Shown here: positions 28,101 through 36,129 of the stretch, one piece after another | How the letters are laid out: every line of letters begins with the position of its first letter | Position numbering within the stretch: the first letter of the stretch is position 1 | Origin: Sva-07 sp963828415 | GTDB lineage: Bacteria; Actinomycetota; Acidimicrobiia; Acidimicrobiales; Ilumatobacteraceae | Assembly: GCA_963828415.1 (NCBI GenBank) | Contig: CAWHEI010000003.1 | Span: forward strand, 496,001 to 560,000 | Direction: 5' to 3' | DNA length: 64,000 nt | Position numbers and translations under genes: made by a program | The notes under the pieces: generated by a model | Databases searched by the model: none | What the model was told of the DNA's origin: nothing | Seen by the model: the letters and a program-made list of their open reading frames with translations, nothing else

Positions 28101-31100
28101 GCGCATCACGTGGAATGTCAGGCCGTTCACGGTGCTGATGCCGCCGGCGTTCGTGACCGTCAACTGATGCGGTCCGGCGGCCACCGAGGTCGCCACGGTT
28201 GCCACGATGCTGGAGTCGTTCCACGACGTGGTCGGCAACACCGTCCCGTCGAGAGTGACTTGTCCCGCGCCCTTTGTGGCACCGAAGCCCTGGCCCTTGA
28301 TGGTGACCGAGCCAGAGCCGTTGACGTAGGGCTTGTCGACCGCGAACAACTGCGGGGTGGTCGGCGCGACCGCGCACTCCACTTGTGCCAGCTGTCCGCC
28401 CGGCAGTTGCACCTGCACGCCGACCTGGGTCGGTGCGAGGTCAGCCGGGATCAGGTTGCCGGGCACCGCCTCGAACTCGGCGGCGATCGTACGGTAACCC
28501 GGCTTGTAGTTGGTGTTGAGGTTGCCTGGCACGCCGGGGTCGTTCCCGACGAAGCGATACATGTTGGCGCACACGCCCGACGGTGTCGGACAGTTGATCC
28601 GGTTGGTCGACGGCATCAGCACGTCGAACAGCCCGCTGTGATCGGACTCGGTCGTGTACACCAGGCGATCGTTGAAGTCGTAGATGCCGACCGGGGCGAA
28701 CGGGATGCCGGCCTTCTCGCCGTAGTTCATCTGAGTCGGATCGCTCGAGAACCCGAGGTCGTCGACGAGCAGACCCCAGAAGCGGCCCGGGATCGGCACG
28801 TCGGTGAACACGTTGAACAACGGGGCGATCGACCTGCCGTTGGCGAGCGGCACGAGCTTGGTGTCACACGAGGGCTTCTGCATGCCCTCGTACGGCGACC
28901 CGTTGATGTCGAGGAAGGTGTCGTTGGCGGTCGGCTCCGACGCCGGCACGATCACCCCGACAGGCAGGTTGTTCGTGACGCCACCGTCTCCGATGACTGC
29001 CAGATACCCGTCGTCGCCGCTGGCGGCCACGTCGACGGTGTGGAGCGCACCAACGCATGCCGGTGGCGGAACTTGTGGGTAGAACTCGTCACCGTTGCCG
29101 ATGTTGATGTCCTCTTCCCTGGTGAACTTGTAGAGCGGTTTCCCATAGGCATCGTTCGGCACATCGACGTGCACGAGGTAGTCCGACGCTCCCGGAAGTG
29201 CCGTCGGTTCTGTCCCGTCGGCGCAGCCACCGGAGACTCGGTCGAATCCGCCGACACCGAAGCAGCCGTCGCCGAACCCGTAGTTCCCGTCGACGGTCGA
29301 ATAGCCGTTCTGGAACTGCACGCCCATGAGCGGCGCCTCGAGGCAGTCGGAATCCGAGCCCGTGATCCGTTGTCCGTCCGGGTAGCCGAGACGGTTTCCA
29401 TCCGCGTCGCGGGGGATGCAGATGCCGTCGTCGTTCGTGCCGGGCCGCTGCCACGTCTCCGTCGGAGTCGAGTTGAGGAGCTGGCCCTTCATGTACGAAC
29501 CGTCGGAGTCGAGTCGGTAGTACCCGCCGGGGTCGCACGCCTGGGTCAGCTCGTCCTCGCAGTCGACAGGTGTGTACAGGTCGACCGTCAGATCCGGAAC
29601 CCCGGGCTGCCAGTCCTCGACCGCCGCGTAGCGCGGGTCGAGTTCGTTGCGGGTCGTGTCGTACGACACCGTGCCGACGATCCCACCGTTTCGTGGGTCG
29701 ATTCCGTTCGAACCGTTGGCGTTGTAGCTGTGGACGCCCCAGTCCATCCGGCCGCCGAGCCCGATGATCGGCAGCGTGCTCACGTCGACGCCGGCACCGA
29801 CCACGGTGGTGGGGCTCGGCTGGTTGTCGGCTTGATAGGTGATACCCGTCGTGTAGAACAGGTCGTTGTAGGCCTCCATGACCAGCCACTGGGTCATCGG
29901 ATAGCCGCTCTCGAAGAAGTAGTGGCCACACGCGTCGGTCGTGACCGCATTCGTGCCCCGATCCATCAGCGTGTTCTCCCGACGTCGAAGCGTGAGTCCG
30001 AAATTCGGAACGCCGACCTCTCCCTCGCTCGCCTGCGGGCAGCCGTCGCCGTTGGCGTCGGTCCAGTCCATCTGTCCGTTGCGGTTGGCGTCGTTGAAGA
30101 CGTAGCCGTCGTACGTCGTCCACCAGCCGTTGAGTGGCAGGACGCCGAGATCGACGAGCTCCCCGTTCGCGATCGTCACCTGCTGGAGATCGAGGATGTA
30201 GTTCTGCGGCTCGTCCCACCAGGTGAGTGTGTAGTTGCCGTCGGGAACACCCGTGATCGTGAACCTGCCATCGGCCCCGAAGCGGTCGACGTAGACGGCG
30301 GTGTCGCCATTGGTCAGGTCCGACAACGCGACGTAGGGCCTGTCGATGGGACCGGCCAGCTTGCCGCCGCTCACACCTCCGAAGATCGTCCCACCAACCG
30401 GCAGTCCGCCGTTCGCAGGCACGTACACCTTCATCGCGTCGATGACACCGGTCACCGTCCCGCTTCCGCCCGACATCGTGTTCAGAGAACCCGGCGTGAA
30501 GCCGAAGATGATCGCCGGGAACGGCTCGCCCGCGACGACGAACTCGGTATCGAGGCCGGTCGCACCTTCCATGATCCACGAATCCCAGTCGTGGTTGCCC
30601 TCGAGCGTGGTGGTCTGCACGAAGGACTGGCCATCGGGCGGCGTGACCGTCACGGTGAACCGGTTGGTACCAAGATTGGGGATCTTGACCTTGCCCTCGA
30701 TCGCTGCGGTCGCGGGAACGGGATGGTTGTAGACGCTCCCAGCCGACGGGCGCTCGTCGGTGGTGTACAACAGGCCGGTCGGATCCTCTGGCGCGAGATT
30801 CGTGGGGATCGTCGGGCATCGGCCGGCGATGTCGATCGGCTTGACGATGCCGAGATCGACTCCGCCGTCGACGACGTAGCAGTAGCTCAAGCACACTCCG
30901 TTGCCGCACAGCGGATCGCCGTACACATCGGCGGTGACCTCACCGAGCGTGTCACGAACCACACCGGTGAACCCGGCAAGACCGTGCTCGGCGGGAAGGT
31001 CGGGAGCGCCGTTGACCGGCGAGATGTCCTCGAACACAGCGGCCTGGATCGTGGCGTCGGGGAGCGGCGGCGCGGTGAGTCGCACCACCACCTGCTCGCC

Positions 31101-31646
31101 GTCGGCGAGCGGCATGGTGAAGTGCTCGCCGTCGAGCTTGTAGCCATCGGCGAGGACGGAGATCAGGTAGCGGCCGTCCGGGACGTCGAGACCGGCACCC
31201 CCGAAGTCGGACTGGTCGCCCTGGGTCAGGATCGGGCTCGAGCTGTTGGTTCCCATCGAGGTCCAGTTGCACGATCCGGGATAGCCAGGATCCGCAGGCG
31301 AGCATCCGTCGCTCGGGGAACGCTGGTCGGTCGTGCCCGTGTTGTCGACGTTGATGATGTACTTGAAGGGGGTGTTGGTCGGCAGCCCGGTCGCAGCATC
31401 GACCACGACGAGGTTCGCTGAGGACAAGGTGTTCGTGGCGGCATGCACGGGAACGCTCGTCGTCGCGTCGACCACGGCGAACACCGAGCCGAGCAACAGC
31501 ATGACCGTGGCACCCAGGCCGATCCGCCGCCGCCGGTACATGTCGGTACGTTCGACCGTGGAGCGGTGGGCGCGCCGGACGCGGCTCGCGGTACGCGCTT
31601 CATCGGTCACGGTCTGTCGATCCACAGCCTCGCCGTTTGGGAACAT
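25179..31646 (-). CDS. giant secreted beta-helix protein
   Basis: The 2155-residue product starts at ATG 31646, chosen because GGAGGT lies seven bases upstream. A long basic N-region and a hydrophobic core (about 45-65) form the signal. Then come repeated beta-sandwich domains with Cys-containing loops (DGRFTITGVPDGNYTL at about 450 is a carboxypeptidase-regulatory-like motif) and Ca-binding-like VFNDANRNGQMDWTDANGDG. Next are an IPT/TIG domain (about 1100-1170), a LamG-like domain (1190-1380), a right-handed parallel beta-helix with Asn-rich turns (about 1405-1900), and a second LamG-like domain (1985-2155). Both LamG-like parts begin DNFNR-NS-N. No sortase motif or anchor is visible. It is first in the copper-oxidase operon and probably a surface or matrix scaffold. 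Confidence 0.88.
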   Translation of the reverse strand: MFPNGEAVDRQTVTDEARTASRVRRAHRSTVERTDMYRRRRIGLGATVMLLLGSVFAVVDATTSVPVHAATNTLSSANLVVVDAATGLPTNTPFKYIINVDNTGTTDQRSPSDGCSPADPGYPGSCNWTSMGTNSSSPILTQGDQSDFGGAGLDVPDGRYLISVLADGYKLDGEHFTMPLADGEQVVVRLTAPPLPDATIQAAVFEDISPVNGAPDLPAEHGLAGFTGVVRDTLGEVTADVYGDPLCGNGVCLSYCYVVDGGVDLGIVKPIDIAGRCPTIPTNLAPEDPTGLLYTTDERPSAGSVYNHPVPATAAIEGKVKIPNLGTNRFTVTVTPPDGQSFVQTTTLEGNHDWDSWIMEGATGLDTEFVVAGEPFPAIIFGFTPGSLNTMSGGSGTVTGVIDAMKVYVPANGGLPVGGTIFGGVSGGKLAGPIDRPYVALSDLTNGDTAVYVDRFGADGRFTITGVPDGNYTLTWWDEPQNYILDLQQVTIANGELVDLGVLPLNGWWTTYDGYVFNDANRNGQMDWTDANGDGCPQASEGEVGVPNFGLTLRRRENTLMDRGTNAVTTDACGHYFFESGYPMTQWLVMEAYNDLFYTTGITYQADNQPSPTTVVGAGVDVSTLPIIGLGGRMDWGVHSYNANGSNGIDPRNGGIVGTVSYDTTRNELDPRYAAVEDWQPGVPDLTVDLYTPVDCEDELTQACDPGGYYRLDSDGSYMKGQLLNSTPTETWQRPGTNDDGICIPRDADGNRLGYPDGQRITGSDSDCLEAPLMGVQFQNGYSTVDGNYGFGDGCFGVGGFDRVSGGCADGTEPTALPGASDYLVHVDVPNDAYGKPLYKFTREEDINIGNGDEFYPQVPPPACVGALHTVDVAASGDDGYLAVIGDGGVTNNLPVGVIVPASEPTANDTFLDINGSPYEGMQKPSCDTKLVPLANGRSIAPLFNVFTDVPIPGRFWGLLVDDLGFSSDPTQMNYGEKAGIPFAPVGIYDFNDRLVYTTESDHSGLFDVLMPSTNRINCPTPSGVCANMYRFVGNDPGVPGNLNTNYKPGYRTIAAEFEAVPGNLIPADLAPTQVGVQVQLPGGQLAQVECAVAPTTPQLFAVDKPYVNGSGSVTIKGQGFGATKGAGQVTLDGTVLPTTSWNDSSIVATVATSVAAGPHQLTVTNAGGISTVNGLTFHVMRGATLALPNIPARDNFNRNNSNNLGGNWSQIVFFGAAATRVNGNQAHGQLPGTPMWNGSGSTGGSTQGASITFANAPVNGVLIDTGVILKGNGGSNANPANYIRVVYESGQVHVRITSGLATTTIGDLPATFAQGDRLSAVVNGLGVVHVWKTSGATTTYLGNVALPTTGANSFVTGGGRYGMLVPTGARVDDFSGGTVTLGAGGPGGYSPNLYEVGPNLTPALNHFNNIQAAVDAAAVSAGNDLVVVYPNTAVVRTNPRGAYYENLILTGAIKLQGVGSGSPDGSVPGSIIDGGAFGGDGPTAAAWYNRIAGLTWDGNQSINDGAVVSIFAHDGAFTSAFAGAIDGFDLRGGDQQGFPGNISQIGGFPTGLPGGLVTQGGAVFANAFARYLQITNNVVQNNGGAYGTIRIGTPDIGASQNTNDHVRIANNRIIANGGTNLAGGVGLFAGADNYTVTGNDICGNFSAEYGGGVSAYGYSPNGSIDHNRIWFNQSYDEGGGIMIAGSLPGNPAALSQGSGPVSIHENVIQSNLANDDGGGLRFLMAGNFPMDVYNNTIVNNASTHEGGGVGINDAPNVRFYNNTVMKNVTTATALTSDGLPAPAGLSTSQNSVPLQNSLPGGSPMFSNPLLFNNIFWDNRAGSRGSTGVLGIGAAGDATPINHWDLGVADGTGSLAPTNSVIQQNAGVHPYTTSPTNSAADPQVIAPYDTQVAFNGWRTNPNFLGAFLISLNLPPELLGNYHISDTSPAGPAVNLGASSQSGVNAPTTDIDGNARPAGGGIDAGSDEIAGSVTPPGPAPFPGTAVLDNFNRANSSNPGNKWNTPNLGYRVNSNNLEIRASASPPKLWAASFGADQEASFTFVDVSTLASAQGLVLRSAGANMLRVVYRQSSGDVVVETQAGAIGDSIPASFVNGDTIGARVSGTTLTVYRNGTSIGTRTVPAASGTSQIGLWFVGTTNASAGNARIDNFSGGTFP

Positions 31647-31704
31647 CTTCCGCACCTCCGAGTCAGCGTCCGCACCGAGCGGACGTCGAATGGAGACCAG
31701 TCAA

Positions 31705-31728
31705 GATCACGCACCTCAGTCGGTGATC
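31705..31728. promoter_or_regulatory. inverted repeat in the operon leader
   Basis: GATCAC and GTGATC are separated by 12 bases, 59-82 bp upstream of the giant gene's start. It lies after the terminator of the response regulator gene, so it is a candidate operator for the 21-kb run. No clear -35/-10 pair could be assigned in 31647-31751. Confidence 0.35.
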
Positions 31729-31751
31729 AACCGTCGCTCAACACTCGGACA

Positions 31752-31773
31752 ACACAAACGCGCGAACCGCGCG
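31752..31773 (-). terminator. terminator after the response regulator gene
   Basis: Read on the minus strand, CGCGCG-GTT-CGCGCG is followed by TTTGTGTT, the layout of an intrinsic terminator. It lies about 60 bp after the response regulator stop at 31832 and separates it from the giant gene. Confidence 0.55.
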
Positions 31774-31831
31774 AGGGCGAACGCCGATGGTGGCGCAACT
31801 GCGCACGTCGATGTTGCGTGGTCGACGGATC

Positions 31832-32548
31832 TCAGGGATCGAATCGGTAGCCGACGCCGCGAACCGTCACCAGGCGAACCGGGTGCGCGGGGTCGACCTC
31901 GATGTGACGTCGAATGCGGTGTACGTGCTCGGTCACCGTCGACGGATCCTGCCAACCGGGCTCGGCATGCCACACCTGACGCAGCAACTGCTCGCGGGTG
32001 AACACCTGCCGAGGGGACGCTGCGAGAAAGTGGAGCAGGTCGAACTCGCGGTACGTCAGGGGAAGGACGTTGCCGGTCAGGCTTGCCTGCATCGCGTTGC
32101 CGTCCACCGACAGGTCGCCGAAGATCAGGATGCCCGCGACAACCTCCTGCGATTCGGGGAGCCGCGCGCTGCGACGAAGCACAGCGTGCACGCGAGCAAC
32201 GAGTTCGCGAGGAAGGAACGGCTTGACCACATAGTCGTCGGCACCGATCTCCAAGCCGAGCACGCGGTCAGCCTCGTCGGAGGCAGCCGACACCACGATG
32301 ATCGGGATGGGGTGACGCCTGCGAATGGCTCGCAGGACCGTGAATCCGTCGATCCCGGGCAGTCCGACATCCAGGATCACCACGTCGATGTCAGCAGAGA
32401 GCACGAGCAAACCTGCTTCACCCGTCTCCGCCTCGACGACGTGTAGACCGGTGGCCTCGAGACGCGCCCGTACCAACTGGCGAATCTGCGCATCGTCCTC
32501 GATGATCAGGACGGTTGCATTGCGGGCAACATCATCGGCCTTCGACAT
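31832..32548 (-). CDS. OmpR-type response regulator
   Basis: The 238-residue regulator has a receiver domain (residues 11-125) with the acidic pair in IIEDDAQ, phosphoacceptor Asp60 in VVILDVGLPGIDG and Lys in DDYVVKPF. A C-terminal winged-helix DNA-binding domain (about 145-238) ends VTEHVHRIRRHIE..VRGVGYRFDP. Signals are received from the kinase encoded divergently at 32661. I take ATG 32548; longer openings upstream look non-coding. Being next to the copper-oxidase operon, it probably controls that run, but its binding sites are not shown. Confidence 0.92.
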   Translation of the reverse strand: MSKADDVARNATVLIIEDDAQIRQLVRARLEATGLHVVEAETGEAGLLVLSADIDVVILDVGLPGIDGFTVLRAIRRRHPIPIIVVSAASDEADRVLGLEIGADDYVVKPFLPRELVARVHAVLRRSARLPESQEVVAGILIFGDLSVDGNAMQASLTGNVLPLTYREFDLLHFLAASPRQVFTREQLLRQVWHAEPGWQDPSTVTEHVHRIRRHIEVDPAHPVRLVTVRGVGYRFDP

Positions 32549-32660
32549 GTCGTCTGTACATCGGCCTCGTCCGAGAAGATCAAGAAAACACGGCTCTTGC
32601 GGAGTACGAAGGGACGAACCTACAGTTCGACCGGCAATCGATTGTTGGGTGGGACTGACG

Positions 32661-33965
32661 ATGGTACTTGGGGCGTCTACGAAGTGGGGTGATGGTCGAC
32701 GACGAGCGATCAAGCGTTGGCTCGCGGTCGAGCACCGGTACGCCCCGCCGCTCGACCTCGGGTTCATCACGATCACGCTCGTCACGATCTACAGCCGCGA
32801 CGTGGTCGTCGGTTTCCACACGATCTTCGCCGCACTCACGCTTGCGGCACTCATGCTGCCATTTCGTAGCTTCGTGATCAGACTCGCACTCTGGATGACC
32901 GTAACGGTCGCCCTCGTCGTCTGGGGCATCTCCTCCCTCGACGTCCCATCGGCCGAGCTCTCCGAACTCCCGATCCTCACATTCGTGCTGATCCTCATCT
33001 TCCTCGTCGCGCAGGCCCGGTCGCAAGCTGCCGCCGAAAGCGCCGCAGCCACCGCCGAGCTCCAACGCCGAACCGACCTGCAACAGGCCAGCCTTCGAGA
33101 GCAACTCGAACAGGGCCAGCGACGCGAACTCCTCGGGCGAGCAAGCGCAGGACTCGCCCACGATCTCCGGAACATCTTCATGGTCATCCGGGGATCGGTT
33201 GCCGAGGTGTTGGAGCGCGCTGACAGCGGGCTCGCCCCAGGCACGACCTCGACGGCCACGGCGCGGGACCTCATCGACGTCGATTCGGCGACCGATCGCG
33301 GGCTCAGCATCGTCGACGAGCTCCTGTGGCTGGGACGTCAACACGACTCGACACGGGAGCTCACCGATCTGCACACTGCGACACGCCAACTCGAACCGTT
33401 GCTGCGGCGACTCACCCGACGTGGCGTCGTTCTGCGCCTCGAAGTTCCTCACGACGAGTGCATGGTCCGGATCGACCGAGTCGGACTCAGCCAGATTCTG
33501 ATGAACCTGGTGTCGAATGCGAACGATGCGATCACGGGCTCAGGGATGATCACGGTGAGTACGAAGCGATCGCTCACCCCGGTGGGCAACGGGACGCAAC
33601 TCACCTCGGTGCTCACCGTGGCCGACACCGGCTGCGGGTTCAGTCCCGAAGCACTGGCGGCCGCCCTCGACGAGGGAGTCACCAGCAAGGACGACACGCA
33701 CTACGGCCTCGGGCTCGCCACTGTGTGGCGGATCGTCGATCGCTACGGTGGCTCGTTGCAGATCGATTCGTCCCCCGGCATCGGGACCAACGTGTCCATC
33801 GGCTTCGTGAACCCCACTGCAGAATGGCCAGGTCCCGAGGTCGGCCAGCGCGTCGATGACGCGACCGCAACCAGCCCGCCTGCGAGCCCCACCGAATGTC
33901 GTGGGCCGAGTCCGGCCGGCGGTCGTCGCGAGTTCCACCGCGTCAGCGGGCGCCGGCGCCCGTAA
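32661..33965 (+). CDS. membrane sensor histidine kinase
   Basis: The 434-residue protein has three or four N-terminal helices (about 32-118) with no large external loop, so it likely senses in the membrane. A coiled coil (about 122-158) leads to the H-box AGLAHDLRNIF with His167. The ATPase domain shows the N-box (LMNLVSNANDAI), DTGCGF, and THYGLGLATVWRIVDRYGG. The last 60 residues are disordered. The ATG at 32661 is chosen because upstream sequence antisense to the regulator is a shadow. It is divergent to the response regulator, with a 112-bp shared promoter region. Confidence 0.9.
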   Translation: MVLGASTKWGDGRRRAIKRWLAVEHRYAPPLDLGFITITLVTIYSRDVVVGFHTIFAALTLAALMLPFRSFVIRLALWMTVTVALVVWGISSLDVPSAELSELPILTFVLILIFLVAQARSQAAAESAAATAELQRRTDLQQASLREQLEQGQRRELLGRASAGLAHDLRNIFMVIRGSVAEVLERADSGLAPGTTSTATARDLIDVDSATDRGLSIVDELLWLGRQHDSTRELTDLHTATRQLEPLLRRLTRRGVVLRLEVPHDECMVRIDRVGLSQILMNLVSNANDAITGSGMITVSTKRSLTPVGNGTQLTSVLTVADTGCGFSPEALAAALDEGVTSKDDTHYGLGLATVWRIVDRYGGSLQIDSSPGIGTNVSIGFVNPTAEWPGPEVGQRVDDATATSPPASPTECRGPSPAGGRREFHRVSGRRRP

Positions 33966-34020
33966 CCCACCAGCGCCGACGACACGGGGCTGCCGTCCCG
34001 CGGTGCGGTGAGCGGGGCCG

Positions 34021-36129
34021 TCAGACGGCTGCGAGGCGGAGGAGGTCCGGCGCGACGGTCGTGTAGATCAGGTTGGCGCCCGGTTTGTAGACGTGGACGC
34101 CGTCCCACCGATACCCGAGATCCGACGCGATCGCCTCGTCGTTGCACCACTCGTCCGGCCCTTCGATGAACTCGACCCGAGGTGATTCGTAGGTGGCCGC
34201 GGTCTGGCGGAGCAGATCGTTGACATGGGCGGTGCGCGTGTCGTCGCCACGTTCTGGCAGCGCTCGCACGCCTGCCCCTTCGACGTCCTGCGGTCGCATG
34301 CAGGCAACCTCGAGCAACGCAACGTTGGTGCCCTCGGCCAGCATCGCATCGATGCCCGAGGAGAGGTTCCGCACGAACAACTCATCGCCCTCCGGCGTGG
34401 CGAAGCCGTACACGGTGCCGTCGTCGTCGATGTCGAACACATCCCACGCACCCACGACGACGAGGGCGACGTCGTTACCGGACGCCGCATCGGCCCACTC
34501 CTGCTGCCAGCCCTGGCAGATCGAGAAGTTGTTGCCGAAGCGAACCGAGCTCTGCACCGAACCCGAGTCGTACACGCTGCACCCGTCGACGCTGCCGTTG
34601 ACGACATCGGGGAAGACCCCTTCGATGCCGTCGGGCAGGTTGATCGCGAGCGCGTTCGCCTGGGAGTCGCCGACGATCGCCAACGTTGCCGACGTCGCCG
34701 CGGCGACCGGAGTCGTCGGTGCGACCGACGAAGTCGTGACCGGTGCGGACTCGGTGGGCGCTTCGGTGACGGCATCGGGCGGATCGGCCCCGTCGACGGT
34801 GCTTGCTTCGTTGGCAGCGCCGAGATCGAACACTGCGTCGTCGCCGCCTTCGAAGCGATTGAACTGATCGACGCTGACGTAGAAGACCGCCAACGCGCCG
34901 AGGAGCATGGCGCCGCCTGCGATCGGCCAGTAGGTGATCGTCGCCCGGTCGTTCCACCACCGGCCGAACGCGCCTTTGCGCACCGGGGTTTCCAGGTAGC
35001 GATACGACGCCTCGGCGACCACGACGGTCAGCGCCATCGCCCAGAGGAACTTCGACACCGATCCGGTGGTGGCGCCGACGATCACGAAGATCGGCCAGCT
35101 CCACAGGTACAGGCCGTAGCTGCGTTTGCCCATTTCGACGAGCGGTGGCCAACTCATGATGCGTCTGAATCCGACGGATGCGGGATGAACGGCCACCATG
35201 ACGGCGACGAGCGAGAGGATCGAAACCAGCGGCAGCAGCCACTGATAGACGTACCCGGCGGTGATGGTGGCCACCGCAGAGGCGCAACCGATCATCGCGA
35301 CCGCGGCGGCGCCGATCGGATCGAGGGCACGGCCCGCCGGAGCCTGGTCCGCCCGATTCCAGCGCCAGGGCCGCCAGATGAAGGCGGCTCCGGCACCGAG
35401 CAGCAGCCCGAAAGAACGAGTGATCGTCGACAGATACATGTAGTTGGTGCGGTCGACGCCGTCGAATGCCGCAGGTGGCCCACCGAGCGGCGTCGGGCTA
35501 CCGGACTGGATCCAGAAGGTGTAGATCCACACGACGACCGCAGCGCCGACGATCATCGACCCGACGAGGTGACGTGGCAGCCGGATCCGCATCAGCGCGA
35601 CGAACACCAGGGGCCACAGCAGATACCACTGCTCCTCGACGGCGAGGCTCCAGAGGTGACGCAACAGCGGCGGCTCACCGGAGAAGTAGGGCACATCGCC
35701 GAGGATCTGGCCCCAGTTGTTGACGTAGAAGACCGACCACGGGATGTCGCGCCGCACCTGAGCCTGTTGCTCGGCGGTTCCGGCGAGGGCCGCCCAGACC
35801 GCGACGGCGAGCAGGACGGCGTACAGCGCCGGGAAGAGTCGGCGGGCGCGGCGGAGCCAGAACTGTCGGAACGAGACCTGGCCGCTGCGGTCGCGCTCGT
35901 CGAGCAGGAGCGACGTGATCAGGAAGCCGGAGACGACGAAGAACACCTCGACACCGAAGAACCCGCCGTGCATCCACGAGAACCCCCCGTGATAGAGAAG
36001 CACGACCGCGACCGAGAGTGCCCGCAGCCCGTCGAGCGACGGCTGGTACCCCATCGACGCAAAGGTCGTGGGAACCACGACCGCCGGTTCGGCGACCGAG
36101 ACCGTCGGTCGTTCGACGAGCGTGGTCAC
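34021..36129 (-). CDS. OafA-type acyltransferase with SGNH domain
   Basis: The 702-residue membrane protein acylates cell-surface sugars or glycolipids. Residues 30-390 form the acyltransferase-3 domain with about ten helices: YQPSLDGLRALSVAVVLLYHGGF carries the active His in pieces typical of the family, then RRARRLFPAL and WSLAVEEQWYL. After a Thr/Pro-rich spacer, the C-terminal SGNH hydrolase-like domain has IVGDSQANAL and the Asp-x-x-His of WDGVHVY. The GTG start at 36129 overlaps the cysS stop by four bases, so the longer upstream opening is a shadow. Both genes form a leftward pair. Confidence 0.9.
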   Translation of the reverse strand: MTTLVERPTVSVAEPAVVVPTTFASMGYQPSLDGLRALSVAVVLLYHGGFSWMHGGFFGVEVFFVVSGFLITSLLLDERDRSGQVSFRQFWLRRARRLFPALYAVLLAVAVWAALAGTAEQQAQVRRDIPWSVFYVNNWGQILGDVPYFSGEPPLLRHLWSLAVEEQWYLLWPLVFVALMRIRLPRHLVGSMIVGAAVVVWIYTFWIQSGSPTPLGGPPAAFDGVDRTNYMYLSTITRSFGLLLGAGAAFIWRPWRWNRADQAPAGRALDPIGAAAVAMIGCASAVATITAGYVYQWLLPLVSILSLVAVMVAVHPASVGFRRIMSWPPLVEMGKRSYGLYLWSWPIFVIVGATTGSVSKFLWAMALTVVVAEASYRYLETPVRKGAFGRWWNDRATITYWPIAGGAMLLGALAVFYVSVDQFNRFEGGDDAVFDLGAANEASTVDGADPPDAVTEAPTESAPVTTSSVAPTTPVAAATSATLAIVGDSQANALAINLPDGIEGVFPDVVNGSVDGCSVYDSGSVQSSVRFGNNFSICQGWQQEWADAASGNDVALVVVGAWDVFDIDDDGTVYGFATPEGDELFVRNLSSGIDAMLAEGTNVALLEVACMRPQDVEGAGVRALPERGDDTRTAHVNDLLRQTAATYESPRVEFIEGPDEWCNDEAIASDLGYRWDGVHVYKPGANLIYTTVAPDLLRLAAV

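Noticed and set aside
27105..31421. 1438-codon open frame antisense to the giant beta-helix gene
   Set aside because: It is a shadow of high-GC codon use; the product is Arg/Val/Asp-rich without domains, and the opposite strand has a signal peptide and clear modules.
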